A program made the position numbers and the translations under genes. 64,000 bases of DNA, from positions 1-64,000 of the forward strand of contig JAEMWC010001217.1 in assembly GCA_016490735.1 (NCBI GenBank), written 5' to 3'. How positions within the stretch are numbered: the first letter of the stretch is position 1; the number at the start of each line of letters is the position of its first letter. Origin of the DNA: Pachyseris speciosa (taxonomy: Eukaryota > Cnidaria > Anthozoa > Scleractinia > Pachyseridae). Shown here one piece after another: positions 55,001-64,000 of the stretch. The notes beneath the pieces are model-generated. The model was not told the DNA's origin. It did not search any database and was given only the letters and a program-made list of their open reading frames with translations.

Positions 55001-58000
55001 GGGAAGCTTCATCAATCAAACGTTAACGACTGATCAAAAACGTCACAAAACGAAAGGTCTGAAGGGATAGGCAGTGGCTCTGCAATATGGTCACGCTCAT
55101 CTCAGACAAATTTGCTTCACACGACATAAAGAATTACAAATACTTTTTCAACTGACCTTTTTTATGGCATTGTTGTCATTAAAATTCCTTTCTTACCAGG
55201 AGCAAAACTTTTCATTGCACTCCCCCGCCCTCCTATAACTTGAACAAAAGACTATTTTTCCGACTGTGTTGTGGTTCAATTTTATCCTTGGTTCAATTTT
55301 TATTTTTTTTCTTTTGTACTCATTATCATACATTATAACATAGCTGGTGAATTGGTGTAGTCAAATTCAATTGCGCTAGCGTGCTTCATATTCCTTTGTG
55401 CACGCTGATGACGTAGCAGTGGGAATTTCTCTTTACACAATATTTAAACTACCGCGTTGAAAATGTTATAAAACAATTGGTTCATGCGTCAGCTGTGCGT
55501 GCATCGAGATATGAAGCACGCGGTAAGTTTGGAGAGCACTCGGCTACGCCTCGAGCAACTCTTGCGCATCTTTCGTGCTCTCCAAACTTACCGCGTGCTT
55601 CATATCTCGATGAACGCACGCTGGCACATAAACCAATCATTAATTAACCATACACAAGAACAAAAGAAAATAAAAATTGAGCCAAGGATAAAACTAAAGT
55701 ACAACAACTGTAACAAAATTTATCAGTCCTGCACGGTTTCTTCAGGCAGTATATGTTTTCTTTCTCTTAATTCTTCGGGAACCGCGCCCTAAGGTTGAAA
55801 CCTTGAAACACTTACCCCTTTGAGTTTAGCAGAGAGCTTTGTAGGGTCCGTGATGTAACTTGGGTAACCTATATCTTCAGCGATAGCGAGTGCCTACAAA
55901 AGGGAAGGGAAACAAATTGACAGAACTCATAACATTAGTTAACTTAATTAATACTGCAAAGACAACTGTCTCCGGGCGGCACAAATAATGTCTGCGTTAT
56001 CATGGCACCATAAGTCTAGAAATTATAGCAGTTGATTGGTCATGTGACCACTTGATGTTTCCATGGAAACAGGTATTTAACAGTATGTCTTTTGAAAGTT
56101 TGGAATCTTTCTTTTATTTTCACGACAACAGCGTTCAAGTGCTTTTGGAAATAACAGGGTCCTTGTAAGCTTCGATATATCCTATGATTCTTTCATAACA
56201 ACAACAGTTGCGAAAGTCGGGCACATTTTTTCTTCATGTTTCTCTAGTTTCCCCAATGGCTAGCTGACTTAATTTCAAAGAAATTTCAACGTTATTCTTT
56301 CTCAGGTTGCGCAGAATTGACAACAGCACAAATCCATACCTTTGCTTTGGCATTAGCTTTTGTCATATCGGACATCCATGATAATTTATCAAGGTTCTTG
56401 ATAAAGTCATCTTTCATCAGTTGAGTCATTTGCGTCACCTGGGACGGGAACGAGTAAAGACAGTTACTGTGATATACCCAAGGAATCCTTGAAACAAATG
56501 TTATACTGCTGAGTAGAACGTTATCCTTTTTGTTCAGTAAGGACTAAATCTTTCATAAAACGATCAGTTTTGTCACGTAAATTATAAACCTCTTGGGCGG
56601 TCCTTTTGGTATTTTTTTATAATTATGCTGTAGATAAGTGACTCCAACGCGCGGTTAGCTTGGAAGGTGATAAACAATAAGCTTCCGTGGAAAACGTGAT
56701 CAAAGAGTGATGATGTGGGTGCTCAGCGCGAGTCAGACGGAGATACCGGCACTTACTAAGGGTTTCCTTTATATATAGGCTATGCTCTCAGTGACAGCTG
56801 TCATATCTTCGTTTCAAGGGCTCTGTTTCGATCTTTAGCGATGAATACCCGACAGGAAAGCTCTTTATGGACAGGAAACGCGTTCGAGTCATTGTAGGTC
56901 TTGCGTCCCCAGTTCTCACACCATCAAGAGACTGAGTCTGTGCACTGATTCCGTTTTAGTTTCATCACGCATCACAAAAATTCCACCGATCGGTGAAAAT
57001 AACTGCGTCAAATTAAAGTTTAGCAGTTGAACTTGAAATTACTAAAGATCAGGTAGTTCGACGTCGCAACTGCTCAGATTATAAAGGGGCTAGGTCATGA
57101 CTCGCGTATGCGCACTGAGAACTAACAACTTTGAAAAAGAATGGGACACCTTTTTTCAAATTGCCCGCAATTTACCGTCGACTCGAACTCAATCTGTTTA
57201 ATCCTGCACTCGCGAAGCCGTTTTCAGTGTTGGAAATAATTATTTATAACGAAAATAACGCAATCTAAAAATAATTTTGAGTGGCGCCACCGCGTCTAAC
57301 AGTAAGTTGACGCAAGTTTGCACTGAGAAATATTCTTCGTTTTAACTAAACGCGTTGCTCGAACTCTTGTCATTACCTCATTAAGTTTTGAATGAAACTT
57401 GCTAATTTTAATAACTAAAAGCGTGGCATCAATGGTTATTTAAGAAAAGGACGACAACTTTGGACAATTTCCTCGAAATCTGCATCTAAATAAGTTATAG
57501 TTATATTATAGTTATACTAGTTAATCACAACCAATCACGTGTATCTTGCTTTTTATTCCTTTAAAAGGTATGGAAATCCTTGCCATAACTGAGCGGATCT
57601 AGTCTGTTCTGTGAGGAATTTAAAGTGCGTTCTCAAAGGCTAAACTTATGTTGCGCGCCCCGCGGTCAAAAAAATGGAAGCCGTTCCAATGTCACCGAAA
57701 GAGTGAGAAAAGAGTATAAACACCTCAATCAAATGCAAATCAGAATTTAAAAATAATTTTCCAGTTTGCACGGTTTGCATTCTGCGTTTTATTATGACCG
57801 ACAACCGGTTTTGTTGTCAACAACTGACTTGATTATCTCTTTTTGTTTTCCGATGCTCAAACTCGCGAACTCAACAGCAAGGAATACCACACGAGCATGC
57901 GTATTTGGCGTTTGACATACGGCTGATAAACCAAACGTTTGCCATCACTTGTGTTGGGCTGATCATCGTGTTCGCGTTTGCACTGGGACAACTGAATTCA

Positions 58001-61000
58001 CGCGTGTTTCCGCTGGGTTCACGCTTTCGTGTGAACCGGGGATTTACTTTCTTTATGACCTGGTCATTTTTCCATTTGCAAAGCCTTTCGTACGTACCGT
58101 TTCTTTACTTTTTTCATCAAATGCCGCGTCCACAAACAACAGTCCCAGTGGCATCTTAAACACTGACTGCATTCTATAAATGCAATCAATCCAGCGATAA
58201 CTTGTAAAGTTGCCAAATAAAGTCACGGTAAAGTCTTTGTATGCCTCTCTGTACTTTTGTGGCATCACCGTAATGAAGTTGTGAATGACCGTCCACATGA
58301 TGTAGTTGACAGCGACCACTTCATCTCTGCATGAGAAAATACAAAGAAAATCAATGTCGAATCAGAAAATCGACCCCTCCTTGTCCCCTCTGCAACCCGG
58401 AATCCATTGTCTCGAAAATAGAATCCAATCTACAACAAGTAGACATTGGAATGTAGGCCATGGCCAGAGGCGGATCCAGAACACCCCTCCTCCCCACCCA
58501 CCCGATACACAATTTCACTGGAAAGTTGGTCGGCTACAAAAATATATTTTAAAAGAATACAGTAAAAAAGTGGACCGCGGCGCCGTTAACCCCTCCCACC
58601 CCCCACCCCCTCCCACACACACACACACACCCAACCCCTAAATCTACACCTGATGACCTCGAGCCAAATAATTTCCCGTCCAGGCCTCTCACTCAGTCAA
58701 TCAGTACATATAGTGTGTGGAATTCAAAATGATGTATTCAGATTCCTTCACGCTGTGTTATCATAGTTGTTTACTGTTGATCAACGGTTTATTAGTGAAC
58801 GGGTGTTCGCAGTGTGTTGTAGGGTGTTCGAACGGAATTAGAATTGAAACAAACAAACAAACAAAAAAAAAGGATCATGAATCTAACATACAGGCTTAAA
58901 GCTGCAATCCTGGGTAAATGTTTTCATGACTGTGACTTCATTGGGGATATCGTTAACATAGTTCCACTTTTTCCCTCTCCCAACATGCGATGTCTTTGAG
59001 CAACGAATACTCAATACACACGACGTGTACGAGAAATAGTGCTGAACATTAAATGGTGGTGGTAGTGGGAGCGGTGGAGTGATTTGGCTGATAAGCGAAT
59101 CATAGCAAAGAGGCTTGTTGTTGATGTAACAAGAGCGTGGACAGACGTCAACAACTGCTCACTATTCCTAACTCAACTGGTCACGATTATGTTTATCTCC
59201 CGTGAAGCACAGTACATGTTAATGAGTCACTGCGTAGATTCGCAGTTCTTGAATTAAAATCTGCCGAGTTTCATCTCGCAATAACAAAAGTACTACTGGT
59301 TTCCATGTAATGTCAAGAAACTTCTAAACCTCTATAAGGCATCAAAAAGTCTTTTGTCTTCTATTCACCAGCGTGACAAATCGTCAAGGCCAATTTTATA
59401 CCAATATATTGCTTTGCTTTAAGGGAACAACACTTTGAAGGGAAGTAAAGTGGAAGGGACGGGAGAGCAGGGGAGAGGAGGGAAGAGAAGGGCGGAGGGG
59501 AAGGGAGAAGAGGGAAGAGGAGGGGAGAGGAGGAGAGGAGAGTTAAGGGGAGGCGACGGGAGGGGAGAGAGTAGAATGGAAGGGAGGGGCGTGCAGAGTA
59601 GTGGAGCAGAGCTCCCATGTAATAAGATCCAGTCTCCCCTTCTTGGATTCGATGCTTGCTCATCAGAAAACAGTGCTTTGTCTAAGAACTGGACACACCC
59701 AAACGATTTGTTATATTATGCAACGTACCTTTCCCTCATTCAGATATAGCCTTCCAAATACAACGGCTATGAAATACGATTTACTACTACTTACGTTTTG
59801 GTCATATGGCGGTAGAAACTGAAAAGTCTGGTGAGAAACTCCACTGGATATACTAGAACCTTATCGTCCTTGTCGAATTTGCGTCCCTGCTTTGCGAAGA
59901 CCGCGTTAACCAAGGTTACAAGTTCGTTAAGCTGTGACATGAAAGAGAGAACGGTTTGAACTGCATGCTTTCTATTTCGAACGACCAGCGTCGTCTAGTG
60001 GAATTTCTGCGGGTTGACTGATCATACCAATTTGTTTCCTAAAATCACAAAAATAAACTCCCGCCTGGGATACAAAAGAGCACTAAGCTATTGGAAGAAA
60101 AAACAACAACAACTAACTTGTAGGTTTCCCCGAGTTTACATAGTATGGAGTTTCACTAGGCAACACATCGCAATCACGTTCAATAGTAGTATGTTTACAG
60201 AGCGCCTTTTCTACAAGATTCAAAGGCGCTGCTTACACTAATCAAATATGAAATAAATAAATAAATAAATAAATAAATAAAACTAAAAGATAAAATTTAA
60301 AACCACTTATAAAATAGCGCATCATAAGTTATAAGCTCGAATAAAAAGAAGAGTCTTGAGTTGGCGTTTAAAAACGTCAATAGTACTACTTAATTTCACA
60401 TCTTGTGGTAGTTCATTCCAAAGTTCAGGAGCAGCAACGGAAAAGGCCCGTTTACCATAGGAGTTCAGATTAAAACGAGGTTTAACGTTAACAGCCGTCT
60501 AACGTTAACAGCCGCGCTAATGCTTAATTATGAGCATTGCTTTTGAGAGAGGAACCTGGTTTGCTTCTTTGTTGCATGCAATGCCAGGAACTAGACACCG
60601 TTACCAAGTTTAAATCACACCTTTTGCTAGTCATTACCAGAAAATATGCTTTCACTAACTCAGGTATAAGGTTCATTAACGTCAAAATACATTCATTTTA
60701 ACGAATCGTCATTCATTTTCGTTGTTTACAAATTCATTAAGCATTTTTGCATATTCATAACAATACATGAACACGTATAGTCCTCCCCCCCCCCCCTCGG
60801 GGAGGGAGCTTCTAAAAAAATTAATACGGGGAGACTCCGTCCCGAAGTCCAACCCCTTATCCTTTTAAAAACCATTTTTTACAGAAAAGGTACCCCTTTC
60901 GTATACCTTCCATTGACAAATGGTACCCCTTTCGTAAACCTTCCATTGGAACAGTTTAGTCATAAGGTATGTGTGTTAGAAATATTTTAATGACAGGCCC

Positions 61001-63296
61001 ATTTAAATACCTAAATGACAGATTTCCCTACCCTTTCATATATTTCTACTCGTGCAATCCCTAAACTTTCATATACCTGAAGCGTGAAAAAGTTACACCT
61101 TTCGGGCCATACCTCCATAAGCCATTATATGGAGTGCCCCCCCCCCCCCTCCCCCTTCCCCGGAGTACAGGCAACCATTTACTCTACGGGGCATTATATA
61201 TTGTTAATAGACAAAAATTAACGCTGTGTTTTAGTTCATGGATGTTAAAGTATATTTTCTGGTAATGATCAGCAAAAGGTGTACTCATTTGAGCCTTCAA
61301 TTGGACTTACGTCTACTTCGGACGTCTTGCTGAATTCTTGCAGCGTGCTGCTGAGGTCGAAGATATCCACTTCAGGTGGGAATTGTTTCTTTAGGGCCTC
61401 TATTATAGAGCTTTCTTTGCCATCTTTATCTAGCTAGTTAATAAGACAACGACAGCGATTCATTACATTGAGATCATGCGTGTTGATGAAACACTTTGTA
61501 ATTAATGGAAGGAAGATGGAAGGAAGAAGAGAGTAATTAGAAGGAAGCCAAGACCAAAGCGCACGGGTGACAGTAAAAACGAGAGGAACAGTAGGAACAA
61601 TGAGGCGAGAGATGATGTAAAGGAGAGAGGGGGAGAAAAAACAGAACCAATAACGATGGAATGAAGGGCAGATGGAATAAAGGACGCATGGAGGGAGGGA
61701 GGGAGGGAGGGATGAACGGTTGAAGGGAGGAGCGGATGAATGAATGGATGGATATAGGGAGGGACGAAATGATGGATGAATGGATTTAATCGATCCACTG
61801 ACAGGGAATGAACTGGTTTAGCAACGGTAGAGTTCATATTTAATAACGAATCTATGAGCGTTTACTCGGGATACCTAATGATGCAGAAGTAGACGCACGC
61901 TTTCTAATTCTCGAAGACTATCCGTTTGAAAATTGGGTTCGGCACAACGCATGTCTGTTTTCGCACGAGCAAAGCACGCAAAACTGTTTTGAGAGTTGCC
62001 ATCGAGAGAAATCTAATTTTAAAACATATCACTACCAGACGCAAATAGATCTGTGGTCAGGTTCGCCTTTGTACCTCAAAAAAGCTCTAAATAAAGAATT
62101 GTCACGGAGAAGGATGCGAGAGGTGGGTCTTTCTTGGCTTAGCAGGCACATAATGTTTTGGGTCAGGTTTAGTGCAAGGTTTCAAATTACACAAGCCAGG
62201 AGTTATGCAAATTTGTGATCTGAGGACAAAATGCAATAAACAGTGGCTACCATCTGTCTGTGGCGAGCTGACACTCGATTTATGTCCCGAACGTATTTGG
62301 AAAACAAGACCATTTAACGTATATACCGACGACAGACTTGATAACATTTGACTAATATGGTTTTAGCGCTAACGTAAACAAAGAACATTCCAATTGTTAT
62401 ATTCGCAGTCGATCTTTACTCAGTAAATTCATCACTTTAGAACATTCGATACGTAAACGACGCCACGTGCTTTCTATTGTGCATTGACCAATGAACCCAA
62501 AGCCGCGTGCTTTGTATTGTACATTTTGCTGTATAGGTAAAAAAAAGACTGAAATTTAACATGACTTATCACTCGGGCTATCTTACGGGTATTCCGAGTA
62601 ACAAGGTCCTAGAAAATCCACACTGACCCTAGTTAGTAATTTCAGATCAATGATCATGTCAATATCATGGCAGATAACATGCACTCCTGTTTCTTTTCTT
62701 TCCTTGGCACTGTATTCTCTTCTTGTTTAACGGTGGTGTTAGTAACGAAAGTTCTAAAACGCCTCAAATGTTCTCGAACTATGTTTTCAAAATTCTAAGT
62801 ATGTATATGACTTGCTTGTGTTATGGAGAGCAATTGTAAAAAATACTACGTTTCTAGTAACTTCTAGAATGTTAAGTCACGCAATGTTTGTACCAGAGCC
62901 TTCTCCTGTCACGTTACAGAACAATTTAGAACATTCTACTGAATGATATAATTATGTTGTAATGTTACATAAATAGTTGTGTTAGAAGCTCCAAGAGGGT
63001 TCTAGAATTTTATTTAATTGTATATGAGGATTCCGCTAGGTAGAGGTTGGTGTGGTTGTTGTCGGCGGAGACCGACTGGAGAAGCTATACCGAGAGAATC
63101 ATAGAGAGCTATTGAGGAACTTCATTCAAAGTCAAGTGGACCGAAAGGAGAAAGGAGATTTCTTCGGAGACATCGCCATTTATTGTGGGTTTGTGTCAGT
63201 GGTGACTGAAGTTTTAGCAGTAGGCTTAAGCTAGTTTGATAGCAGATGGTATTGTTTAGAAATCGCTCCTTTGTAACAAGGATTTAGTTACGTATC

Positions 63297-63333
<37 letters not shown>

Positions 63334-63617
63334 GTTGCGTTCGTAAAAGAGTTTCGCAGTGTATCTTTTCTGTCGGTTGAGAGATACCGTAACACTTGAT
63401 TACTTTTGCTTTCCAACGGATATTTCCATTACCTGCATGAAGGCGGCTTTACTTAGCAAATGCAGAGGTATGCTAACGAAATGGAATCAGGTTATTTACT
63501 AACCATAGCTAATTGTGTTTCGAGATCAAAGACTTTCATCATATTTTCGTCAGAGTCAGGTCCGCCTCCAAGCAACTTGGCAATCCTTTTCATGTACGTC
63601 TTATAGGCTTCTCGAAC
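48206..63617 (-). CDS. Neprilysin/ECE-like M13 zinc metalloendopeptidase (15 exons seen, 5' end beyond window)
   Basis: The family comprises type II membrane proteins whose ectodomain cleaves small peptides outside the cell. Fifteen exons with agreeing phases give 507 residues, the C-terminal two thirds or more of a usual ~700-770 residue protein. Seen in order: helical domain with Cys (RWIDC), KPVDRDKW, substrate-binding VNGYYS (Asn kept, usual Ala is Gly), FLAAILQPPF (usually FPAGILQPPF), zinc site HEITHGFDDGG (two His ligands and the general-base Glu), ENIADNGG (third ligand), LTEDQLFFVGFA, DSH (neprilysin His711 equivalent), YRVIG (Arg717 equivalent) and terminal CSLW. All catalytic residues are present, so it is probably active. 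Substrate unknown. A second intact copy of the last four exons lies downstream. Confidence 0.93.
49401..49477 (-). CDS. M13 exon M1
   Basis: AWCSLYKKKAAYRKLETDSH, then SYPKY and the split Arg. It holds the conserved WC and the catalytic His. Donor ACAG|GTGAGT. Confidence 0.93.
49712..49862. mobile_element. ~150-bp MITE in the L1-M1 intron
   Basis: GGGTTAGCCTCGACCTTAAG at the left is inverted at the right (GATGGAGGCTAACCC). ATATTCACAAAT/ATTTGTGAATAT also pair. Confidence 0.75.
50080..50240 (+). mobile_element. LINE ORF2 C-terminal fragment in the L1-M1 intron
   Basis: TNLRKFSVSFQGPTYYNSLE and SLHSFKTKLKVCEL resemble the C-terminus of L2-type LINE ORF2. No RT core remains. Confidence 0.6.
50576..50671 (-). 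CDS. M13 exon L1
   Basis: AYKTMVGKEGTEGALPGLGL, then TEDQLFFVGFAR. Acceptor TTTTCAG, donor CGG|GTGAGT, phase 0 to 0. Confidence 0.94.
50769..50834 (-). CDS. M13 exon K1 (third zinc ligand)
   Basis: INGNQTLNENIADNGGIKLA, then FR. Glu of ENIAD is the third zinc ligand. Acceptor TTAG, donor AGG|GTAAGT, phase 0 to 0. Confidence 0.94.
50935..51710. other. Intron J-K1 with degenerate (CAGT)n
   Basis: From about 51085 to 51540 the DNA is a decayed array of CAGT/GTCA words with a pure stretch at 51190-51214. No coding. Confidence 0.7.
51714..51838 (-). CDS. M13 exon J
   Basis: Completes Gly, then RYYDKDGNSNNWFS, a variable stretch and ANCLAKQYSQFSVYGKK. It matches the family's GRxxDxxGNxxxWW segment (the second Trp is Phe) and the conserved C-L-x-x-Q-Y-S. 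Phase 1 to 0. Confidence 0.93.
51900..52006. repeat. (ATCA)n and (GT)n microsatellites in the I-J intron
   Basis: ATCA repeats at 51899-51922 and about 45 bases of GT at 51961-52006. Confidence 0.95.
52310..52622. repeat. Inverted pair of retrozyme-family fragments in the I-J intron
   Basis: 52310-52445 is a minus-strand fragment (dead hammerhead at 52394-52438, then TGTTAATGCTTGGGG). From about 52449 a plus-strand fragment begins (CCGCTACCACTTGGCCTTAG) and stops at TATGCCATGC, exactly where the hammerhead would start. The pieces are head to head. Confidence 0.75.
52394..52438 (-). ncRNA. Degenerate hammerhead motif
   Basis: CTGATGAGGCCTAACAAAGT followed by CAAAACAGCTGCC. The GAAA box is CAAAA, stem II is broken and the cleavage site TC is CC, so it should be inactive. 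Confidence 0.7.
52717..52784 (-). CDS. M13 exon I (zinc-binding HEITH)
   Basis: YLNFGGIGVVIGHEITHGFD, then DG and the first base of Gly. Both His of HEITH bind zinc and the Glu is the general base. Acceptor TTTCAG, donor GGTG|GTAATT, phase 2 to 1. Confidence 0.96.
53041..53354. mobile_element. Foldback MITE, relative of 21.11 kb
   Basis: TAGGTAGCTTAAGCAACGAC is inverted at the right (GTTGCTTAAGCTCCCTA). The TA borders fit a mariner-type target. Confidence 0.8.
53347..53816. repeat. 235-bp tandem duplication containing an M13 exon
   Basis: CTCCCTATTCAATAAACGAG starts each unit (53348 and 53583). The units agree over most of their length. The second contains the 3' part of the real exon at 53774-53825. 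The first contains a broken copy at about 53536-53581 lacking the acceptor and first codons. Confidence 0.9.
53536..53581 (-). pseudogene. Broken tandem copy of exon H2
   Basis: Reads PAILQPPFSDNPKYPK, one residue longer than the real exon. The upstream edge is the duplication joint with no acceptor, and the donor is GTCAGT instead of GTGAGT. Probably skipped. Confidence 0.75.
53774..53825 (-). CDS. M13 exon H2 (FPAGILQ-type motif)
   Basis: Split Val, then FLAAILQPPFYNPKYPK. In most M13 members this reads FPAGILQPPF; here Pro is Leu and Gly is Ala. Acceptor CTTTAG, donor CCAA|GTGAGT. Its 2-base start and 2-base end fit exons H and I exactly. Confidence 0.92.
54173..54231 (-). CDS. M13 exon H (substrate-binding VNGYYS)
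   Basis: Completes Lys, then WFYGPSQVNGYYSPQQNRI. Asn of VN is the conserved substrate-binding residue; the usual next Ala is Gly. Acceptor TTATAG, donor ATTG|GTGAGT. Confidence 0.93.
54823..54923 (-). CDS. M13 exon G
   Basis: LKVGDKLFENAVSVQGFVAN, then ESYGSLDKPVDRD and two bases of Lys. The L-x-K-P-V-D-R-x-x-W segment is typical. Acceptor TTTCAAAG, donor GACAA|GTAAGA. Confidence 0.9.
55272..55692. mobile_element. Foldback MITE in the F-G intron
   Basis: Outer arms TTTATCCTTGGTTCAATTTT (55272) and AAAATTGAGCCAAGGATAAA (55673). Inner arms CATCGAGATATGAAGCACGC with GGTAAGTTTGGAGAGCAC (55502-55540) and their complement (55577-55620). Confidence 0.85.
55816..55893 (-). CDS. M13 exon F
   Basis: ALAIAEDIGYPSYITDPTKL, then SAKLKG. 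I-G-Y-P is the family's helical-domain signature before the FEN segment. Acceptor TTTTGTAG, donor GGG|GTAAGT, phase 0 to 0. Confidence 0.94.
56340..56438 (-). CDS. M13 exon E
   Basis: VTQMTQLMKDDFIKNLDKLS, then WMSDMTKANAKAK. The L-x-W-M-x-x-x-T-x-x-x-A-x-x-K pattern is typical. Phase 0 to 0. Acceptor CCCAG, donor AAAG|GTATGG. Confidence 0.95.
56445..58090. other. Intron D-E; no recognised element
   Basis: About 1.6 kb without convincing ORFs on either strand. The plus-strand frame at 57905-58159 overlaps exon D and is its shadow. Confidence 0.5.
58098..58326 (-). CDS. M13 exon D
   Basis: Split Thr, then DEVVAVNYIMWTVIHNFI, VMPQKYREAYKDF, YRWIDCIYRM, a short helix and LGLLFVDAAFDEKSKET. It holds the conserved R-W-x-x-C cysteine and the F-x-E/D-x-S-K segment. 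Acceptor ATGCAG, donor ACG|GTACGT. Confidence 0.95.
58330..59790. other. Intron C-D with C-rich repeat and polypurine tract
   Basis: 58458-58655 is a low-complexity segment with GGCGGATCCAGAACACCCC and CCACACACACAC, probably a decayed MITE. 59430-59600 is almost pure purine. No gene. Confidence 0.5.
59433..59600. repeat. Polypurine tract (GGGAGAGGAG-rich)
   Basis: About 165 bases that are nearly all A and G on the plus strand, inside an intron. Confidence 0.9.
59795..59931 (-). CDS. M13 exon C
   Basis: LNELVTLVNAVFAKQGRKFD, KDDKVLVYPVEFLTRLFSFY, RHMTK and two bases of Thr. It matches the segment ending in V-x-x-P/Y-x-x-L-x-x-L. Acceptor TCACAG, donor AAAC|GTAAGT. Confidence 0.93.
60245..60285. 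repeat. (AAAT)n microsatellite, tail of a minus-strand LINE
   Basis: About 40 bases of AAAT; see the LINE fragment next to it. Confidence 0.95.
60245..60485 (-). mobile_element. LINE (L2/CR1-like) ORF2 C-terminus in the B-C intron
   Basis: Minus strand: NSYGKRAFSVAAPELWNELP, then KLSSTIDVFKRQLKTLLF and a stop near 60330, then a UTR ending in the (ATTT)n tail. The short readable stretch is intact, so insertion may be fairly recent. Confidence 0.85.
60780..61170. repeat. C-rich-ended repeat with short tandem units
   Basis: CCCCCCCCCCTCGGGGAGGG at the left and a C-run with CTCCCCCTTCCCCGGAG at the right (about 61135-61166). Inside, GGTACCCCTTTCGTA with ACCTTCCATTG repeats two to three times (60888-60955). 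Confidence 0.6.
61311..61433 (-). CDS. M13 exon B
   Basis: LDKDGKESSIIEALKKQFPP, then EVDIFDLSSTLQEFSKTSEVD, 41 residues, phase 0 to 0. Using the first of two AGs (TTAACTAG|CTAG) keeps the frame with exon A. Less conserved than its neighbours; assigned mainly by phase, splice sites and position. Confidence 0.85.
61500..61800. repeat. Purine-rich, (GGAT/GGGA)n low-complexity stretch
   Basis: GGAGGGAGGGAGGGAGGGAT and ATGAATGGATGGAT arrays near 61690-61790. The minus-strand ORF across it is an artefact of composition. Confidence 0.8.
61856..62605. mobile_element. Inverted relative of the element at 22.73-23.95 kb
   Basis: Starts TTACTCGGGATAC and ends GTATTCCGAGTAAC. ACTGTTTTGAGAGTTGCCAT (61986) and the CACGTGC/TTGTGCATTGACCAATG blocks (62466-62500) match the 22.7-23.9 kb copy in reverse. 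Confidence 0.65.
62610..63500. other. Intron A-B; no gene; (AAAT)n at 63298-63333
   Basis: The plus-strand frame at 63052-63234 has no family resemblance. A TAAA microsatellite lies at 63298-63333. Confidence 0.5.
63504..63617 (-). CDS. M13 exon A (most upstream exon in window)
   Basis: VREAYKTYMKRIAKLLGGGP, then DSDENMMKVFDLETQLAM, 38 residues. A-Y-x-x-Y-M and F-x-x-E-x-x-L-A are the family pattern at this point. Acceptor TTTCAG, donor ATG|GTTAGT (not GTAAGT but workable), phase 0 to 0. The preceding exons (DPC..DF region and anchor) must lie right of base 64000. Confidence 0.94.
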
Positions 63618-64000
63618 CTGAAACAGCAAGAATTGAAGAACTACTTAACACACTAGAGTTTTCTGTTTATTATAGATGTCAGTAGCTCGGGCATACGGTA
63701 AGGTCATCCCCTTAACCAGTGGTACAAGTGAATGGTACAACAATGTACGTATTCTGGTAACTTCACTTTCAAACCCACCGTTAACTTACATTCAGCACAC
63801 AAGCTAAAGAGACATGATAATTCATAATTAATTTTGTCATTGCTTGACAACACATGTAATTGTCGTCGTACTAAGTTGCAATAGATCTTCGAGTAAACAA
63901 AACTAAAATCGGCCATATTTTACTGAGTGGAAACATCCAGGCAAGAAAACCTCCTTCATGTTGTGCATATTGTTATTTCGGGGTTATGAACAATAACAAT

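Noticed and set aside
57905..58159. Plus-strand ORF opposite exon D
   Set aside because: Shadow of M13 exon D, which has splice sites, phase and family match on the minus strand.
59435..59749. 104-codon plus-strand ORF rich in Gly, Arg, Glu and Lys
   Set aside because: It is the translation of the polypurine tract; stop codons are avoided because of composition.
61502..61837. 111-codon minus-strand ORF rich in Pro and Ser
   Set aside because: Produced by the (GGGA/GGAT)n low-complexity stretch.

Overview
The window is nuclear DNA from an animal, most likely a stony coral or a close anthozoan relative. The evidence is short coding exons bounded by GT/AG splice sites with matching phases, very dense hairpin (foldback) transposons, LINEs of several clades, Penelope-like elements (PLEs) with GIY-YIG nuclease domains, hammerhead ribozymes, and a tandem family of rhodopsin-class GPCR pseudogenes. 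The species assignment is inference; nothing here identifies a genus.

Layout. 1-1.3 kb: dead LINE reverse transcriptase. 1.4-11.2 kb: at least six tandem copies or pieces of one class A GPCR gene, all broken by frameshifts, fusion or insertions. 11.5-14.1 kb: nested terminal-inverted-repeat (TIR) transposons, one carrying a RecQ-helicase fragment. 14.1 and 17.5 kb (minus): two separate first coding exons (cytoplasmic tail, one membrane segment, first ectodomain cysteines) of M13 peptidases. 16.1-17.1 kb: PLE end with GIY-YIG domain and a hammerhead ribozyme between two (TA)n tracts. 19-42 kb: almost entirely mobile DNA: LINE fragments with MITEs nested inside them, another PLE, a 233-bp near-perfect palindrome, and at 37.2-37.65 kb a tandem 254-nt repeat whose monomer junction is a hammerhead ribozyme (retrozyme-like).

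43.3-63.7 kb (minus): the one gene that looks functional, a neprilysin/ECE-like M13 zinc endopeptidase. I could follow fifteen consecutive coding exons whose reading phases all agree, from an internal exon at 63.6 kb to the stop codon at 48.2 kb (507 residues). The N-terminal third lies beyond the right edge. It keeps the zinc motif HEITH, the third ligand in ENIADNGG, and the catalytic His and Arg near the C-terminus. Its last four coding exons are repeated intact 3-5 kb downstream (43.4-45.6 kb), so the locus has two complete, phase-compatible 3' ends.

The most interesting items are the duplicated 3' cassette, the orphan first exons, the tandem duplication of the exon encoding the FPAGILQ-type motif, and three hammerhead ribozymes of different element types in a single 64-kb window.
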